A stretch of DNA of 64,000 nucleotides from Cellulosilyticum lentocellum DSM 5427. Lineage in GTDB: Bacteria; Bacillota; Clostridia; Lachnospirales; Cellulosilyticaceae. The position numbers were made by a program, and so were the translations under genes. The notes beneath the pieces were generated by a model that saw only the letters and a program-made list of their open reading frames with translations, did not search any database and had not been told where the DNA came from. How positions within the stretch are numbered: position 1 is the stretch's first letter; each line of letters starts with the position of its first letter. Positions 52,193-61,471 of this stretch are shown in pieces. The stretch lies in contig NC_015275.1 of NCBI RefSeq assembly GCF_000178835.2, forward strand, positions 1,447,001 to 1,511,000. The letters are read 5' to 3'.

Positions 52193-53735
52193 AGAAGTAT
52201 TAGAGCAAGTAAGATATAAAAGGATGCATCCTCAATTAGCTCAAGAATTAAATGACCATATTGAATCTTTAAAAGAAACATTAATGGAGGAAGAAGGCTA
52301 TACAGAGGATAAGGCTTATGAAGAGGCGGTAAGGCAAATGGGAGAGAGTGTGGAGATCGGAAAGAGTCTTCACAAAATGCATAAGCCAAGGTTAGAGTGG
52401 CCTACAGTCTTACTTATAGTAGGTCTTTTGGGAATTAGTTTAATCACTATGTTTACTTATGAGTATTATTTTAGTACATATATACAAGGGGCAAGTTACT
52501 TGTACAAGCAGTTCATCTGTATAGTAATAGGTGCTATTGGTTTAATTGGCATGTATTTTATGGATTATAAAAGGATAGAGAAATATTCGTTACTTTTATA
52601 TGTAGCAGCACTGGTTTTACTTATCTTAACTTTCTTATGGGGATATGAATTAAATGGAGCAAAAAAATGGTTAGGAATAGGTGTTTTTCAGTTTGAAACA
52701 GCAGTATTAGTCTCCCCACTCATTATAATAAGTTATATAGGATTAGCAAGAAAATGGAGTAAGAGAGGAAAGTCTGGTGCTATGTTTCTATTCGTGCTGA
52801 TGATGCTTCCTACAATATTTTATGTGAGAGGGAATCTTGCTCAAGGGATAATTGTTTTTATTGTGCTAGTGGGGATTTTCTACAAACATTATCCTAACTG
52901 TTTAAAGCTGATATCGAATAAAAAGCATCATTTCATCTTGTGGATTGCTATACTAGGAGTGGTGGGAACCTTCTTTATTAAAAAGATAATAGAGGCACCT
53001 CACCGGTTGGAGCGTATAAGGGCTTGGCTCAATCCTAGTATTGACCCTATGGGAGAAGGATGGCTTACAATACAGCTTAGAAATATGTGTAAGGGTGCAA
53101 GTCTTGTAGGAAATGATGGTTTATTTTATACATTAGAGCAATTAGGAACAACAGAAGTGGTACCGCCTTATGGAAGTAGTGTTACGGATTATATCCTTAA
53201 CTTTATGATTGGTATTTTGGGAATATTACCAGCTATTATTTTGGTGTGTATGATTATAGGACTTCTTATAAGATGCTTTAAAACAGCAGCAAAGGTGAGA
53301 GAAGGGTATGGGCATGATTTACTAATCAGTATTAGCACCCTATTTAGTGTACAATTTATATTAAGTATACTCTCAAACCTAGGGATTCTTCCTAGTATAA
53401 GTGGCACTTATATGCCATTTGTTTCCTATGGCGGGACTAACTTGGTTTGCAATATGATACTGATAGGCTTTTTCCTAGGCATTTATCGCCGCAAAGATAT
53501 TAATCCAGTCCAGTTGATTAGTGAGGGTACAGCAGAAGCTAAGAGGCAAGGATGGATGCAGTGGGTGAATGCATTTTTTGAAATAGAAGATAAAGAGATA
53601 GATAAAGATTTTAAAGATAATTTTGAAGGGGAATTAAGTAATAGAGCATTAGCTGAAGCAGCCCTTAATTTTTTAAGGGGCTGTGAGGAAGTAGAATCAG
53701 TAGAGGTAGTTTTTAAGGATCAAGTACAAGAGTAG
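52164..53735 (+). CDS. HAAS-FtsW/RodA/SpoVE fusion protein
   Basis: 523 aa. GTG start after GGGGGAGGGG. Residues ~1-75 form a HAAS-type domain (LAQELNDHIESLKETLMEEEGYTEDKAYEEAVRQMG). About ten membrane helices follow, with RIRAWLNPSIDPMGEGWLTIQL and SYGGTNLVCNMILIGFFLGIYRR characteristic of SEDS proteins (FtsW/RodA). The C-terminal ~65 residues are acidic and cytoplasmic. SEDS proteins polymerise peptidoglycan glycan; the usual GEELG after TDYI reads IGILG here, so activity is uncertain. Probably controlled by PadR. Confidence 0.85.
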   Translation: MNHYVDAFLKEVLEQVRYKRMHPQLAQELNDHIESLKETLMEEEGYTEDKAYEEAVRQMGESVEIGKSLHKMHKPRLEWPTVLLIVGLLGISLITMFTYEYYFSTYIQGASYLYKQFICIVIGAIGLIGMYFMDYKRIEKYSLLLYVAALVLLILTFLWGYELNGAKKWLGIGVFQFETAVLVSPLIIISYIGLARKWSKRGKSGAMFLFVLMMLPTIFYVRGNLAQGIIVFIVLVGIFYKHYPNCLKLISNKKHHFILWIAILGVVGTFFIKKIIEAPHRLERIRAWLNPSIDPMGEGWLTIQLRNMCKGASLVGNDGLFYTLEQLGTTEVVPPYGSSVTDYILNFMIGILGILPAIILVCMIIGLLIRCFKTAAKVREGYGHDLLISISTLFSVQFILSILSNLGILPSISGTYMPFVSYGGTNLVCNMILIGFFLGIYRRKDINPVQLISEGTAEAKRQGWMQWVNAFFEIEDKEIDKDFKDNFEGELSNRALAEAALNFLRGCEEVESVEVVFKDQVQE

Positions 53736-53760
53736 AACATTAAAATTGAAATCAACTAAA

Positions 53761-53806
53761 CGACAAAAAGGGAACCATGCATACACGCATGATTCCCTCT
53801 TTGTCT
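53761..53806 (+). terminator. terminator after the padR operon
   Basis: GACAAAAAGGGAA.CATGC pairs with GCATG.TTCCCTCTTTGTC around ATACAC. T-rich descending arm. Confidence 0.75.
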
Positions 53807-53809
53807 CTC

Positions 53810-54210
53810 AGACTCTAGTTTGGCTTTCATTTTTCCTTCAGTAAACCTCATCAAAGGCATAGTAATGGCTCCTCAGCATATAGATGCTATAAGAAGAGGC
53901 ATACTTTAGGCATTATGAAAGCTAAACCAATGAGTGAGGAGCTCTTAAAAGTCTTAGCCGGCGCACCTTTATGAGAGGAAGCTAAGGCCTTAAGACTCTG
54001 GTTTGAAACTTTGTTTGTTGGTATTGCTATAGATGTAAAAACGCACTCGATAACTTATAAGTGGCGCCTCCCTGTCAGCGCACAAGTGAACATTTTCCTT
54101 AAGTCCAGAGGTACCTATAACAATAGATTGAGACTTGGCTGACCCGGTCAGTTCCTCAGGTTGATGCTGCGGTGATTATGCCGTGGGAAGTTATTTAATT
54201 TGTTTTTACA
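53810..54210 (+). ncRNA. candidate structured RNA region
   Basis: No reading frame, but base composition is richer in G+C than other gaps and complementary segments are frequent: TAGTTTGGCTTTCAT (from 53818) with ATGAAAGCTAAACCA (~53917-53931); CTTAGC with GCTAAG (~53953 and 53981); CGCACT with AGTGGCG (~54042 and 54060); CTGACC with GGTCAG (54137-54149 region). AGACTCTRGTTTG occurs twice (53810 and 53993). It does not match RNase P, tmRNA, SRP or 6S signatures that I know. Could equally be a decayed element. Confidence 0.35.
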
Positions 54211-54344
54211 CTTCTATATATGTGGGCTGTAAGTGGAATCCCTAATGAAAAATAAAATATTTTTGAAAATTTAAATAAAAAGGGGAACTCAGTTGTTTTT
54301 TTTACGTCTAAAGAATTAAATAAATATTGAGGGGGAGTCAAGTG

Positions 54345-55331
54345 ATGAAAAAATGGGGAAATCAATTTAAAAAACTCATGTTTGTAGTAGGAATAAGTAG
54401 TATGATATTAGCTAATGGCTGTGGTAGTAGTAAGTCGGCAAGTGAAGCAGCTGCACCTGCTGCGAATGCTTATGCAGCACCACAAGAAGAGGCAGCTTAT
54501 ACGAGCAATGAATCTTCAGTTACTAGCGATGAAAAAGCAGGCCAGGATGCAGCGGGGTATACTGGTGAGAATCCGAAAATTAATACCACCTCAACGTATA
54601 ATCGTAAAGTGATTAAAACAGGAAATATGGAGATTCAAACAGAGCACTTTGGTCAAACGGTTGAAAGCTTAACCAACTGTGTAATCAGCTTAGGGGGTTA
54701 CATAGAAAGTTCGAATATTCAAGGAAGTAGCTTTTACAATAAGGATTCTAATAACCGAACAGCTACTTTAACAGTGAGAGTGCCACAGGCCCAGTTTGAT
54801 GTTTTTGTCAATCGCGGGAGTGAATTTGGAAATGTATCTTACTTATCTTGCAATAATGAAGATGTGACAAGTGCTTATGTAGATACAGAAATCAGATTAA
54901 AGACATTAAAAGCAAGATATGACCGTTTACTAAAACTTCTAGAGAAATCAGGGACGCTTCAGGAACTATTTGAATTAGAACAAGAAGTTAGTAATGTTAC
55001 TTATGAAATAGAAAATCTAAGTGGTACACTTCAGCACTATGATGCTTTAGTAGATATGGGTACGCTTTCTATTCAAGTGCAAGAAGTAAAAGAAATAGTA
55101 GTAGAGGAAGAAGTAGTAGATCCAACCTTTGGTAAGCAAGTAGAAGAAGTGTTTAAAGGCTCTATGAATACCTTAATGGAAATAGGTAAAGGGATCATCA
55201 TTTTAGTTACAGGACTTCTACCTTTTGTTGTCATAATTATCCCTGTTATACTAATTGGTGTTAACCTTTATAAAAGAAATAATAAGAAAAAAAGGACACT
55301 AGAGAAAAACGAAGAAGAAAATGAAGAATAA
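54345..55331 (+). CDS. DUF4349 lipoprotein
   Basis: 328 aa. Lipoprotein signal with ILANGC (Cys26), a low-complexity Ala/Ser linker, the DUF4349 region (YNRKVIKTGNMEIQTEHFGQTVESL, then a coiled coil), and a C-terminal membrane helix (~285-307) with a charged tail. The frame opens at a TTG (54327) but GGGGGAG supports the ATG at 54345. Envelope protein of unknown role. Confidence 0.88.
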   Translation: MKKWGNQFKKLMFVVGISSMILANGCGSSKSASEAAAPAANAYAAPQEEAAYTSNESSVTSDEKAGQDAAGYTGENPKINTTSTYNRKVIKTGNMEIQTEHFGQTVESLTNCVISLGGYIESSNIQGSSFYNKDSNNRTATLTVRVPQAQFDVFVNRGSEFGNVSYLSCNNEDVTSAYVDTEIRLKTLKARYDRLLKLLEKSGTLQELFELEQEVSNVTYEIENLSGTLQHYDALVDMGTLSIQVQEVKEIVVEEEVVDPTFGKQVEEVFKGSMNTLMEIGKGIIILVTGLLPFVVIIIPVILIGVNLYKRNNKKKRTLEKNEEENEE

Positions 55332-55429
55332 AGTGTACTACATTATGTTAATATCCTCAATAAACCGTTGCTTTTCATCATTAAGTATGATAAAATTTGC
55401 CTTATAAAAATAGTATACATTAAAAACAA

Positions 55430-55662
55430 TGATGCGAAGTAGTAGGAAAGTCGTTTTATCAGAGAGCTACTGGGTGGTGTGAAGTAGTAAAATGGATTTT
55501 GTGAACTCGTCGCTAAGTTCCAGGCTGAACTCATAGTAGGTCATGGCGGGTCTTCCCGTTATAGAAGTTTGAGTGTGTAGGGGATTCCCTGCAAATAAGA
55601 GTGGTAACGCGGAAATAGAACCTTTCGTCTCTTGGAATATCTAAGAGTCGGAAGGTTTTTTT
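55430..55662 (+). promoter_or_regulatory. T-box leader of leuS (leucine, CUC specifier)
   Basis: T-box motif TGGTAACGCGG at 55602-55612. Upstream, stem I elements include AGAGAG and GGGTGGTGTGAAG, and the specifier loop GTGAACTC carries CTC (Leu) at 55506-55508. A terminator (AACCTTTCG.CTCTT / AAGAG.CGGAAGGTT, 55619-55655, then T-run) follows. Uncharged tRNA-Leu stabilises the antiterminator and allows leuS transcription. Confidence 0.92.
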
Positions 55663-55765
55663 GATGCTATTTACTAAAGGAAAAACATCACTATATAGCC
55701 ACTATTATAAATAGTAATTGTACATGTTATAGTGATTTAAACACAATACCTAAGGAGGCAAAACA

Positions 55766-58162
55766 ATGCAATACAATCACAAAGAGATTGAACAAAAATG
55801 GCGTAAACATTGGGAAGAGCACCCAGTTAATGTTGAAACAGAAGGTAAAAAGCCTTATTACTGTTTAGATATGTTCCCATATCCATCAGGAAATGGTCTT
55901 CACGTAGGTCACTGGAGAGGTTATGTACTTTCAGATGTATGGAGCCGCTATAAAATTCTTCAAAACCACTATGTCCTTCACCCAATGGGATGGGATGCCT
56001 TTGGTCTTCCAGCAGAAAACTATGCCATCCAAAAGAAAGTACACCCAGCTATTGCTACAGCAGAAAACGTTGCAAACTTCAAACGTCAGCTTCACGATAT
56101 CAGTGCTGTTTATGACTGGGATAAGGAAGTTAATACAACAGATCCAGAATTCTACAAATGGACACAATGGATTTTCCTTAAAATGTTTGAAAATGGTCTT
56201 GCTTATGAAAAAGAGATGCCAATCAACTGGTGTCCATCATGTAAAACAGGTCTTGCAAATGAAGAAGTAAAAGAAGGCTGTTGTGATCGTTGTGGCAGTA
56301 CCGTTACGAAGAAAAACCTTCGTCAATGGATGCTTAAAATTACAAATTATGCAGAAAGACTTCTTAATGACTTAGATGGTCTTGATTGGCCAGAAAAAGT
56401 TAAAAAGATGCAAGCTGACTGGATTGGTAAAAGCTATGGTGCTGAAATCGACTTCGAAATCGAAGGTACAGATGAAAAGATTAAAGTTTTCACCACTAGA
56501 CCAGATACACTTTATGGGGCAAGCTTTATGGTAATGGCACCAGAGCATGCAAAAGTGATGGTACTTACTACAGAAAGCCAAAAAGCTGAAGTTGAAAAAT
56601 ATGTATTTGATGCTTCTACAAAATCATCAGTAGACCGTATGGCTGACAAAGAAAAAACAGGTGTATTCTTAGGTAGATATGCAATCAATCCTCTTAATGG
56701 AGCAAAAATTCCAGTATGGATTTCTGACTATGTACTCGCTGACTATGGTACAGGTGCCATCATGTGTGTACCAGCTCATGATGATAGAGACTTTGCTTTT
56801 GCTAAGAAATTTGATTTACCAATCATCCAGGTTATTTCTAAGTCAGGAGAAGAAGAAGAGCTTACTGAGGCTTACACAGAAGCTGGTGTCATGATTAATT
56901 CAGGAGATTTCAATGGCATGCCATCTGAAGAAGCTAAAAAAGCAATTCCAGAGTTCCTTGAAACACAAAATATTGGTAAGAAAACAACTAACTACAAGCT
57001 TCGTGACTGGGTATTCTCACGTCAAAGATATTGGGGAGAACCAATTCCAGTTGTTCACTGTGACTGCTGTGGTATTGTAGGGGTTAAAGAAGAAGACCTT
57101 CCAATTCGTCTCCCAGATGTAGAAAGCTATGAGCCAACAGGTACAGGTGAATCTCCACTCGCAGCTATTGATGAGTGGGTTAACACAACTTGTCCAAAAT
57201 GTGGTGGTCCAGCTAAACGTGAAACAAACACAATGCCACAATGGGCTGGTTCATCTTGGTACTTCTTAAGATATCCAAACCCACACAATGATGAGGAGCT
57301 TATTAGCAAAGAAGATATGAAAAAATGGCTACCAGTAGACATGTATGTAGGTGGTATTGAGCATGCTGTTCTTCACCTGCTTTACGCTCGTTTCTATACT
57401 AAATTCTTATTTGATATTGGAGTTGTAGACTTTGAAGAACCATTTAAACGTCTCTTCAATCAAGGTATGGTGACTAAAGCTGGCGCTAAAATGAGTAAAT
57501 CAAAAGGAAATGTTGTTTCTCCAGATGAGCTTGTTGAAAAATATGGCTGTGACTCACTTCGTATGTATGAACTCTTCATTGGACCACCAGAACTTGATTC
57601 TGAATGGGATGATAGAGGTATTGAAGGGGTTTACCGTTTCCTTAATAAAGTATGGAAATTAGTGGATGAAAATACTGCAGTAGCAGAAACAAAAGATATG
57701 GAAAGAATTCGTCATAAACTTATTCGCGATATTACAGTGCGTATGGAAAACTTCAACTTAAATACAGTAGTAAGTGGTTTCATGCAATACACTAATGAGC
57801 TTCTTGACCTTCAAAAGAAACAAGGAGGCCTTGCTAATGAAACACTTAAGGCTCTTGTTATTCTTTTAGCACCATTTGTGCCACACATTAGTGAGGAGCT
57901 TTGGGCTAAAGTAGGCGGAAGCGGCAGTGTATTTGAAAATACATGGCCAACTTATGACGAAGAAAAGATGAAAGAAGATGAAGTAGAAATCGTTGTTCAA
58001 ATCACAGGAAAAATTGCTGCACGTATGATGATTTCTCCAGAAGCAAGTCAAGAAGAGGCGATTAAAAAAGCAAAAGAGCTTATTGCTGATAAGTTAGCAG
58101 GTAAGACGGTAGTTAAAGAAATTTATGTTCCAGGACGTATTGTTAACCTTGTAGCTAAATAA
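55766..58162 (+). CDS. leuS: leucyl-tRNA synthetase
   Basis: 798 aa, bacterial length. Class I motifs: HVGH at 46-49 (YPSGNGLHVGHWRGY) and KMSKS at 575-579. Editing (CP1) domain with FTTRPDTLYGASF and zinc-type cysteines CPSCKTGLANEEVKEGCCDRC. Charges tRNA-Leu. TAAGGAGG site; regulated by the T-box leader. Confidence 0.98.
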   Translation: MQYNHKEIEQKWRKHWEEHPVNVETEGKKPYYCLDMFPYPSGNGLHVGHWRGYVLSDVWSRYKILQNHYVLHPMGWDAFGLPAENYAIQKKVHPAIATAENVANFKRQLHDISAVYDWDKEVNTTDPEFYKWTQWIFLKMFENGLAYEKEMPINWCPSCKTGLANEEVKEGCCDRCGSTVTKKNLRQWMLKITNYAERLLNDLDGLDWPEKVKKMQADWIGKSYGAEIDFEIEGTDEKIKVFTTRPDTLYGASFMVMAPEHAKVMVLTTESQKAEVEKYVFDASTKSSVDRMADKEKTGVFLGRYAINPLNGAKIPVWISDYVLADYGTGAIMCVPAHDDRDFAFAKKFDLPIIQVISKSGEEEELTEAYTEAGVMINSGDFNGMPSEEAKKAIPEFLETQNIGKKTTNYKLRDWVFSRQRYWGEPIPVVHCDCCGIVGVKEEDLPIRLPDVESYEPTGTGESPLAAIDEWVNTTCPKCGGPAKRETNTMPQWAGSSWYFLRYPNPHNDEELISKEDMKKWLPVDMYVGGIEHAVLHLLYARFYTKFLFDIGVVDFEEPFKRLFNQGMVTKAGAKMSKSKGNVVSPDELVEKYGCDSLRMYELFIGPPELDSEWDDRGIEGVYRFLNKVWKLVDENTAVAETKDMERIRHKLIRDITVRMENFNLNTVVSGFMQYTNELLDLQKKQGGLANETLKALVILLAPFVPHISEELWAKVGGSGSVFENTWPTYDEEKMKEDEVEIVVQITGKIAARMMISPEASQEEAIKKAKELIADKLAGKTVVKEIYVPGRIVNLVAK

Positions 58163-58169
58163 TAAAATA

Positions 58170-58220
58170 CAAAGTAAAAAGACATGTTACTTAAAAGTAC
58201 ATGTCTTTTTACTTTGTAAA
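58170..58220 (+). terminator. leuS terminator
   Basis: ACAAAGTAAAAAGACATGT pairs perfectly with ACATGTCTTTTTACTTTGT around an 11-base loop; T-rich and likely bidirectional with rbsK. Confidence 0.85.
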
Positions 58221-58244
58221 TAGATATGAGATTATCATAAAATT

Positions 58245-59171
58245 TTATAAGTTTTCTGTAGTGGGTAGTATTTCTTCTCGGAAAGGAATTGAACTTTGAG
58301 CACCTTCACGAGTAACTGTTATAGCAGCCACTTGATTACCAAAGACAATAGCTTCTTCAATGGATTTTCCTTCAGCAAGATAAACAGCTAAGGCGCCATT
58401 AAAGGAGTCTCCAGCAGCAGTTGTATCGATTGCCTTGACACTGAGTGCAGGGAAGTGACGAGCTTCTTCTAGTGTGACTAAAATGGCGCCTTTTTCACCT
58501 AAAGTCGTAATGACATGTTTAACACCAGAGAGAAGTAAAGTTTGTGCAGCAATAATAGCATCATCTACTGTAGTAACAGGTTGATTTGTTAAAGTGCTCA
58601 GTTCGGTTTCGTTAGGGGTTATATAATCAATTTTACTTAGTATTTCATTAGGTAAATGACTAATGGCAGGTGCTGGATTAAGGATAATGGTCTTATGATA
58701 CTTGTGTGCTAAGGCAGCAGCTTCATAGACAGCTTCTAAAGGAATTTCTAATTGTAGCATAATAATGTCAGCTATTTTAAAGAGCTCATCATGAGCCATA
58801 ATCACTTCTTTTGTTACTGTGTTATTGGCATTAGGGAGTACTACGATAGAATTATTACCCATCTTATTAAGATAGATAATGGCCATACCAGAGCCCGTTT
58901 CTGAATTTGCTTGAATAGGAGAGGTATTTACACCTGCTTTTTGAAGGCTTTGTAGGAGCTTTTCACCGGAAGGGTCCTTGCCTACAGCACCTAGCATAGT
59001 CACATGACCACCTAAGCTAGAAGCAGCATAAGCTTGATTAGCCCCCTTACCACCAGGAACTTCTTTTGCAAAATGGCCTAGTAAGGTCTCACCAGCTATA
59101 GGTGTATGATCCACTTCAATAATCCAATCCATATTTAAGCTTCCTATGACTAATATATTTGACTTTTTCAT
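58245..59171 (-). CDS. rbsK: ribokinase
   Basis: 308 aa PfkB-family kinase. GGKGANQAYAASSLGG at 40-55 and the anion-hole motif DTTAAGDSFNGAL near residue 250 match RbsK. Phosphorylates ribose at O5. Monocistronic on the minus strand with no rbs transporter nearby. Confidence 0.93.
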   Translation of the reverse strand: MKKSNILVIGSLNMDWIIEVDHTPIAGETLLGHFAKEVPGGKGANQAYAASSLGGHVTMLGAVGKDPSGEKLLQSLQKAGVNTSPIQANSETGSGMAIIYLNKMGNNSIVVLPNANNTVTKEVIMAHDELFKIADIIMLQLEIPLEAVYEAAALAHKYHKTIILNPAPAISHLPNEILSKIDYITPNETELSTLTNQPVTTVDDAIIAAQTLLLSGVKHVITTLGEKGAILVTLEEARHFPALSVKAIDTTAAGDSFNGALAVYLAEGKSIEEAIVFGNQVAAITVTREGAQSSIPFREEILPTTENL

Positions 59172-59372
59172 AATAAGGCTCCTTTGTGTTAATCTTATTA
59201 TTCATCTTAATACAAGGATTAATAACTGTCAAAGAGCCGAAAAAGATGAAGAATTTTTGGTGAAAATATAAAGTATTTTAATGAATAGCTAGAAAAGTTT
59301 GCTAAGTAAGGTGACTCATGATATGGTAGACATAAGATACATATTATACCTAGTAGAAAGGATAAGATAATA

Positions 59373-60152
59373 ATGGCTTACACAAAGCAAGACTTATTGC
59401 AAGCACTAGAAAAATTAAAGATTAACCCAAGAGGCACGTTATTAGTTCACTCTTCTATGAAGAGTATAGGAGAAGTAGAAGGTGGTGCTGACACCGTATT
59501 AGACGCTTTAATGATTTATATGAAGGAAGGGCTATTGGTCTTGCCTACCCATACGTGGTCTTATATTAATGCAGAAAATCCTAAATTTGATGTAGTTCAT
59601 TCAGAGGTATGTGTAGGCATTTTGCCAGAGTTATTTAGAAAAAGGCCAGGTGTTGTAAGATCGCTACATCCTACACATTCAGTAGCTGCCATAGGACAAG
59701 ATAAAGAAGATTTTATAAAAGATAATGAATTATGGCATACACCTTGTGCAAGACAGTCTCCTTGGGGAAAATTATTAGATAGAAATGCACAGATTATGCT
59801 TTTAGGAGTGGACCTTAGAAGAAATACTTTTATGCACGGCGTAGAAGAGTGGGTAGATATTAAAGGACGTCTGACAGATGAAATGGAGCCATTAGTTGTT
59901 ATTAATGAAAAGGGAGAAGAGCTATCAGTGCCTTCTAGAAGACATTGTGGTGATCATTGGTCAGAATATTTTTGGAAAGTAGATGATTATTTTAAGGAAA
60001 AAGGTGTGATGCATCTAGGAAAGTTTGGTGATGCTACAGTTCGTATTTGCGAGACTCAGGGAGTGGCAGCGTTACTTAATGACATGCTAGCCATTAATCC
60101 TCATCTCTTTTCAAATAATGAACCATTAGAAATAGAACGTTATAGAAAGTAA
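59373..60152 (+). CDS. AAC(3)-family N-acetyltransferase
   Basis: 259 aa. LLVHSSMKSIGEVEGGADTVLDAL, LVLPTHTWSY and SLHPTHSVAAIG are the Antibiotic_NAT (AAC(3)/YokD) signatures. Family members transfer acetyl from acetyl-CoA to an amine, in some cases the 3-amino group of aminoglycosides. Chromosomal YokD-like members may have other substrates, so a resistance role is not claimed. Confidence 0.88.
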   Translation: MAYTKQDLLQALEKLKINPRGTLLVHSSMKSIGEVEGGADTVLDALMIYMKEGLLVLPTHTWSYINAENPKFDVVHSEVCVGILPELFRKRPGVVRSLHPTHSVAAIGQDKEDFIKDNELWHTPCARQSPWGKLLDRNAQIMLLGVDLRRNTFMHGVEEWVDIKGRLTDEMEPLVVINEKGEELSVPSRRHCGDHWSEYFWKVDDYFKEKGVMHLGKFGDATVRICETQGVAALLNDMLAINPHLFSNNEPLEIERYRK

Positions 60153-60255
60153 ACAAATTGCAAATAAAATATGACCATACTATGATTTGCTTGCAAAATA
60201 AGAACTATCTATTTAGGATAAGAATGATAAGTTTTAGATAAGGTAGGATAAGTGC

Positions 60256-60414
60256 ATGGCAGAGCAAAAACAAAAAAAGAAAGCTAGAAAAAAACAAAAG
60301 GGTAGAAGAGTCTTCAGTAAAGGGTTTGTATTTTCTACTTTATTATTAGCAATCATTACTTTTTATGTGTGTTTAACAATAGGAATGAATATATATGATG
60401 AGATACCATTTTAG
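60256..60414 (+). CDS. small basic single-pass membrane protein
   Basis: 52 aa. A very basic N terminus (MAEQKQKKKARKKQKGRR) precedes one membrane helix (FVFSTLLLAIITFYVCLTIGM) and a short tail. Topology predicts a cytoplasmic N terminus. Ribosome site weak (AAGGTAGG, about 10 bases upstream). Function unknown. Confidence 0.6.
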   Translation: MAEQKQKKKARKKQKGRRVFSKGFVFSTLLLAIITFYVCLTIGMNIYDEIPF

Positions 60415-60452
60415 TAAAAGAAAGCTTATAGAGGTTTTTAAATAAAATAGAA

Positions 60453-60490
60453 AAAATAAAGGTGCTATGAAAGATTAGCACCTTTATTTT
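60453..60490. terminator. bidirectional terminator
   Basis: AAAATAAAGGTGCTA (60453-60467) with TAGCACCTTTATTTT (60476-60490), perfect, between convergent genes. Confidence 0.85.
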
Positions 60491-60510
60491 ATAGAGCAAT
60501 ACTATGTTTG

Positions 60511-60783
60511 TTAAAAGCCTTTTTTTGAAGAAAGCATCTTAACGAGAGCATCAAATTGTCCTCTTTGATTTTTAGGAAGTTGACTTTTAAAATATTGAAG
60601 TATGGCAAGTTGCATCTCAGGAGTAAAGGGGATATTTTTTTGATTGGCTTCATTAGAAATAGCCATAAGAAGACCTAATATCTCTACATTACTTTTATAA
60701 TTTGCACTGGACAAAATAGTTTCTAAACGACTAACAAAATCTTGATCAACACCTTGAAAAGCAGGGTTTTCAGAAAGCTTCAT
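60511..60783 (-). CDS. small protein of unknown function
   Basis: 90 aa, all-helical soluble protein. Its C-terminal segment (LAILQYFKSQLPKNQRGQFDALVKML) may match the helical tail of the 60821 gene. AAAGGAGG site. Likely co-transcribed with that gene, 37 bases upstream. Confidence 0.65.
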   Translation of the reverse strand: MKLSENPAFQGVDQDFVSRLETILSSANYKSNVEILGLLMAISNEANQKNIPFTPEMQLAILQYFKSQLPKNQRGQFDALVKMLSSKKGF

Positions 60784-60820
60784 ATCGTTTACCTCCTTTA
60801 AGAATAGTTTATATCATCGT

Positions 60821-61342
60821 TTATTTCATAAAACCGGAAAGTAATTTTAATAATTGAACTTGACTAGGATCTAGTAAAGGAGATAATTTATCTATGATTT
60901 GACTAGGATTGGGTGAAGTACTTTGTGTTTCTGCTGAAGTGGCAGAAGGTGTAATCGGTGGTGCCAGGGGTGCATCTTCAGGTATACCAGAGTCACTAGC
61001 ATGCAAGGAATAAGTAGGTTCATCTAAACCATCAGTAGTACTACGTGGGCTTAATAAGTCTCTGGCTTCTGTAAGTTTTAAAATAGCATCTATAAAATAA
61101 GCTTTATCGCTAGAAAGATTTTGTTTAACATCCGTTAGAAAATTTTTTTCCCAACCGGTCTCTTGTGAACGGCTCATTGAACGCACAAAATCCTCACTGG
61201 AATATAAATTAATCGTATACATCAACTCCATGGCCTTAATAAGAACAGCTACAGGTCTTTGACGGTCTGCCCTTAGGTAAGGAAGAAGTGATTTAGAGAT
61301 CATTAATACATCATTATTTACAGCCCGATCTAGAGTGCTCAT
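60821..61342 (-). CDS. unknown protein, 173 aa
   Basis: Start set at the ATG 61340-61342 with GGAGG upstream; the longer frame to 61471 adds a membrane-like stretch that overlaps the divergent gene and is rejected. Helical N-terminal half (NNDVLMISKSLLPYLRADRQRPVAVLIKAMEL), a Pro/Ser-rich linker (~residues 110-150) and a helical tail (SQIIDKLSPLLDPSQVQLLKLLSGF). No known domain. Confidence 0.65.
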   Translation of the reverse strand: MSTLDRAVNNDVLMISKSLLPYLRADRQRPVAVLIKAMELMYTINLYSSEDFVRSMSRSQETGWEKNFLTDVKQNLSSDKAYFIDAILKLTEARDLLSPRSTTDGLDEPTYSLHASDSGIPEDAPLAPPITPSATSAETQSTSPNPSQIIDKLSPLLDPSQVQLLKLLSGFMK

Positions 61343-61471
61343 ACAAAACCTCCATTTAGGGTATCTTTTATAATGTATGATAGTTCTGAGGAAGATTAGA
61401 ACCGAAATGGTTATTTTTATCTGAGTTAAAGAATAAAATACTAATGAATTCGTTAATAAGAGAGTGATCAT

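Noticed and set aside
53810-54210. RNase P RNA, tmRNA, SRP RNA or 6S RNA in the gap
   Set aside because: The diagnostic conserved blocks I know for these RNAs are not present on either strand.
59373-60152. Aminoglycoside resistance determinant
   Set aside because: Family membership alone does not show resistance; chromosomal YokD-like members have unknown substrates.
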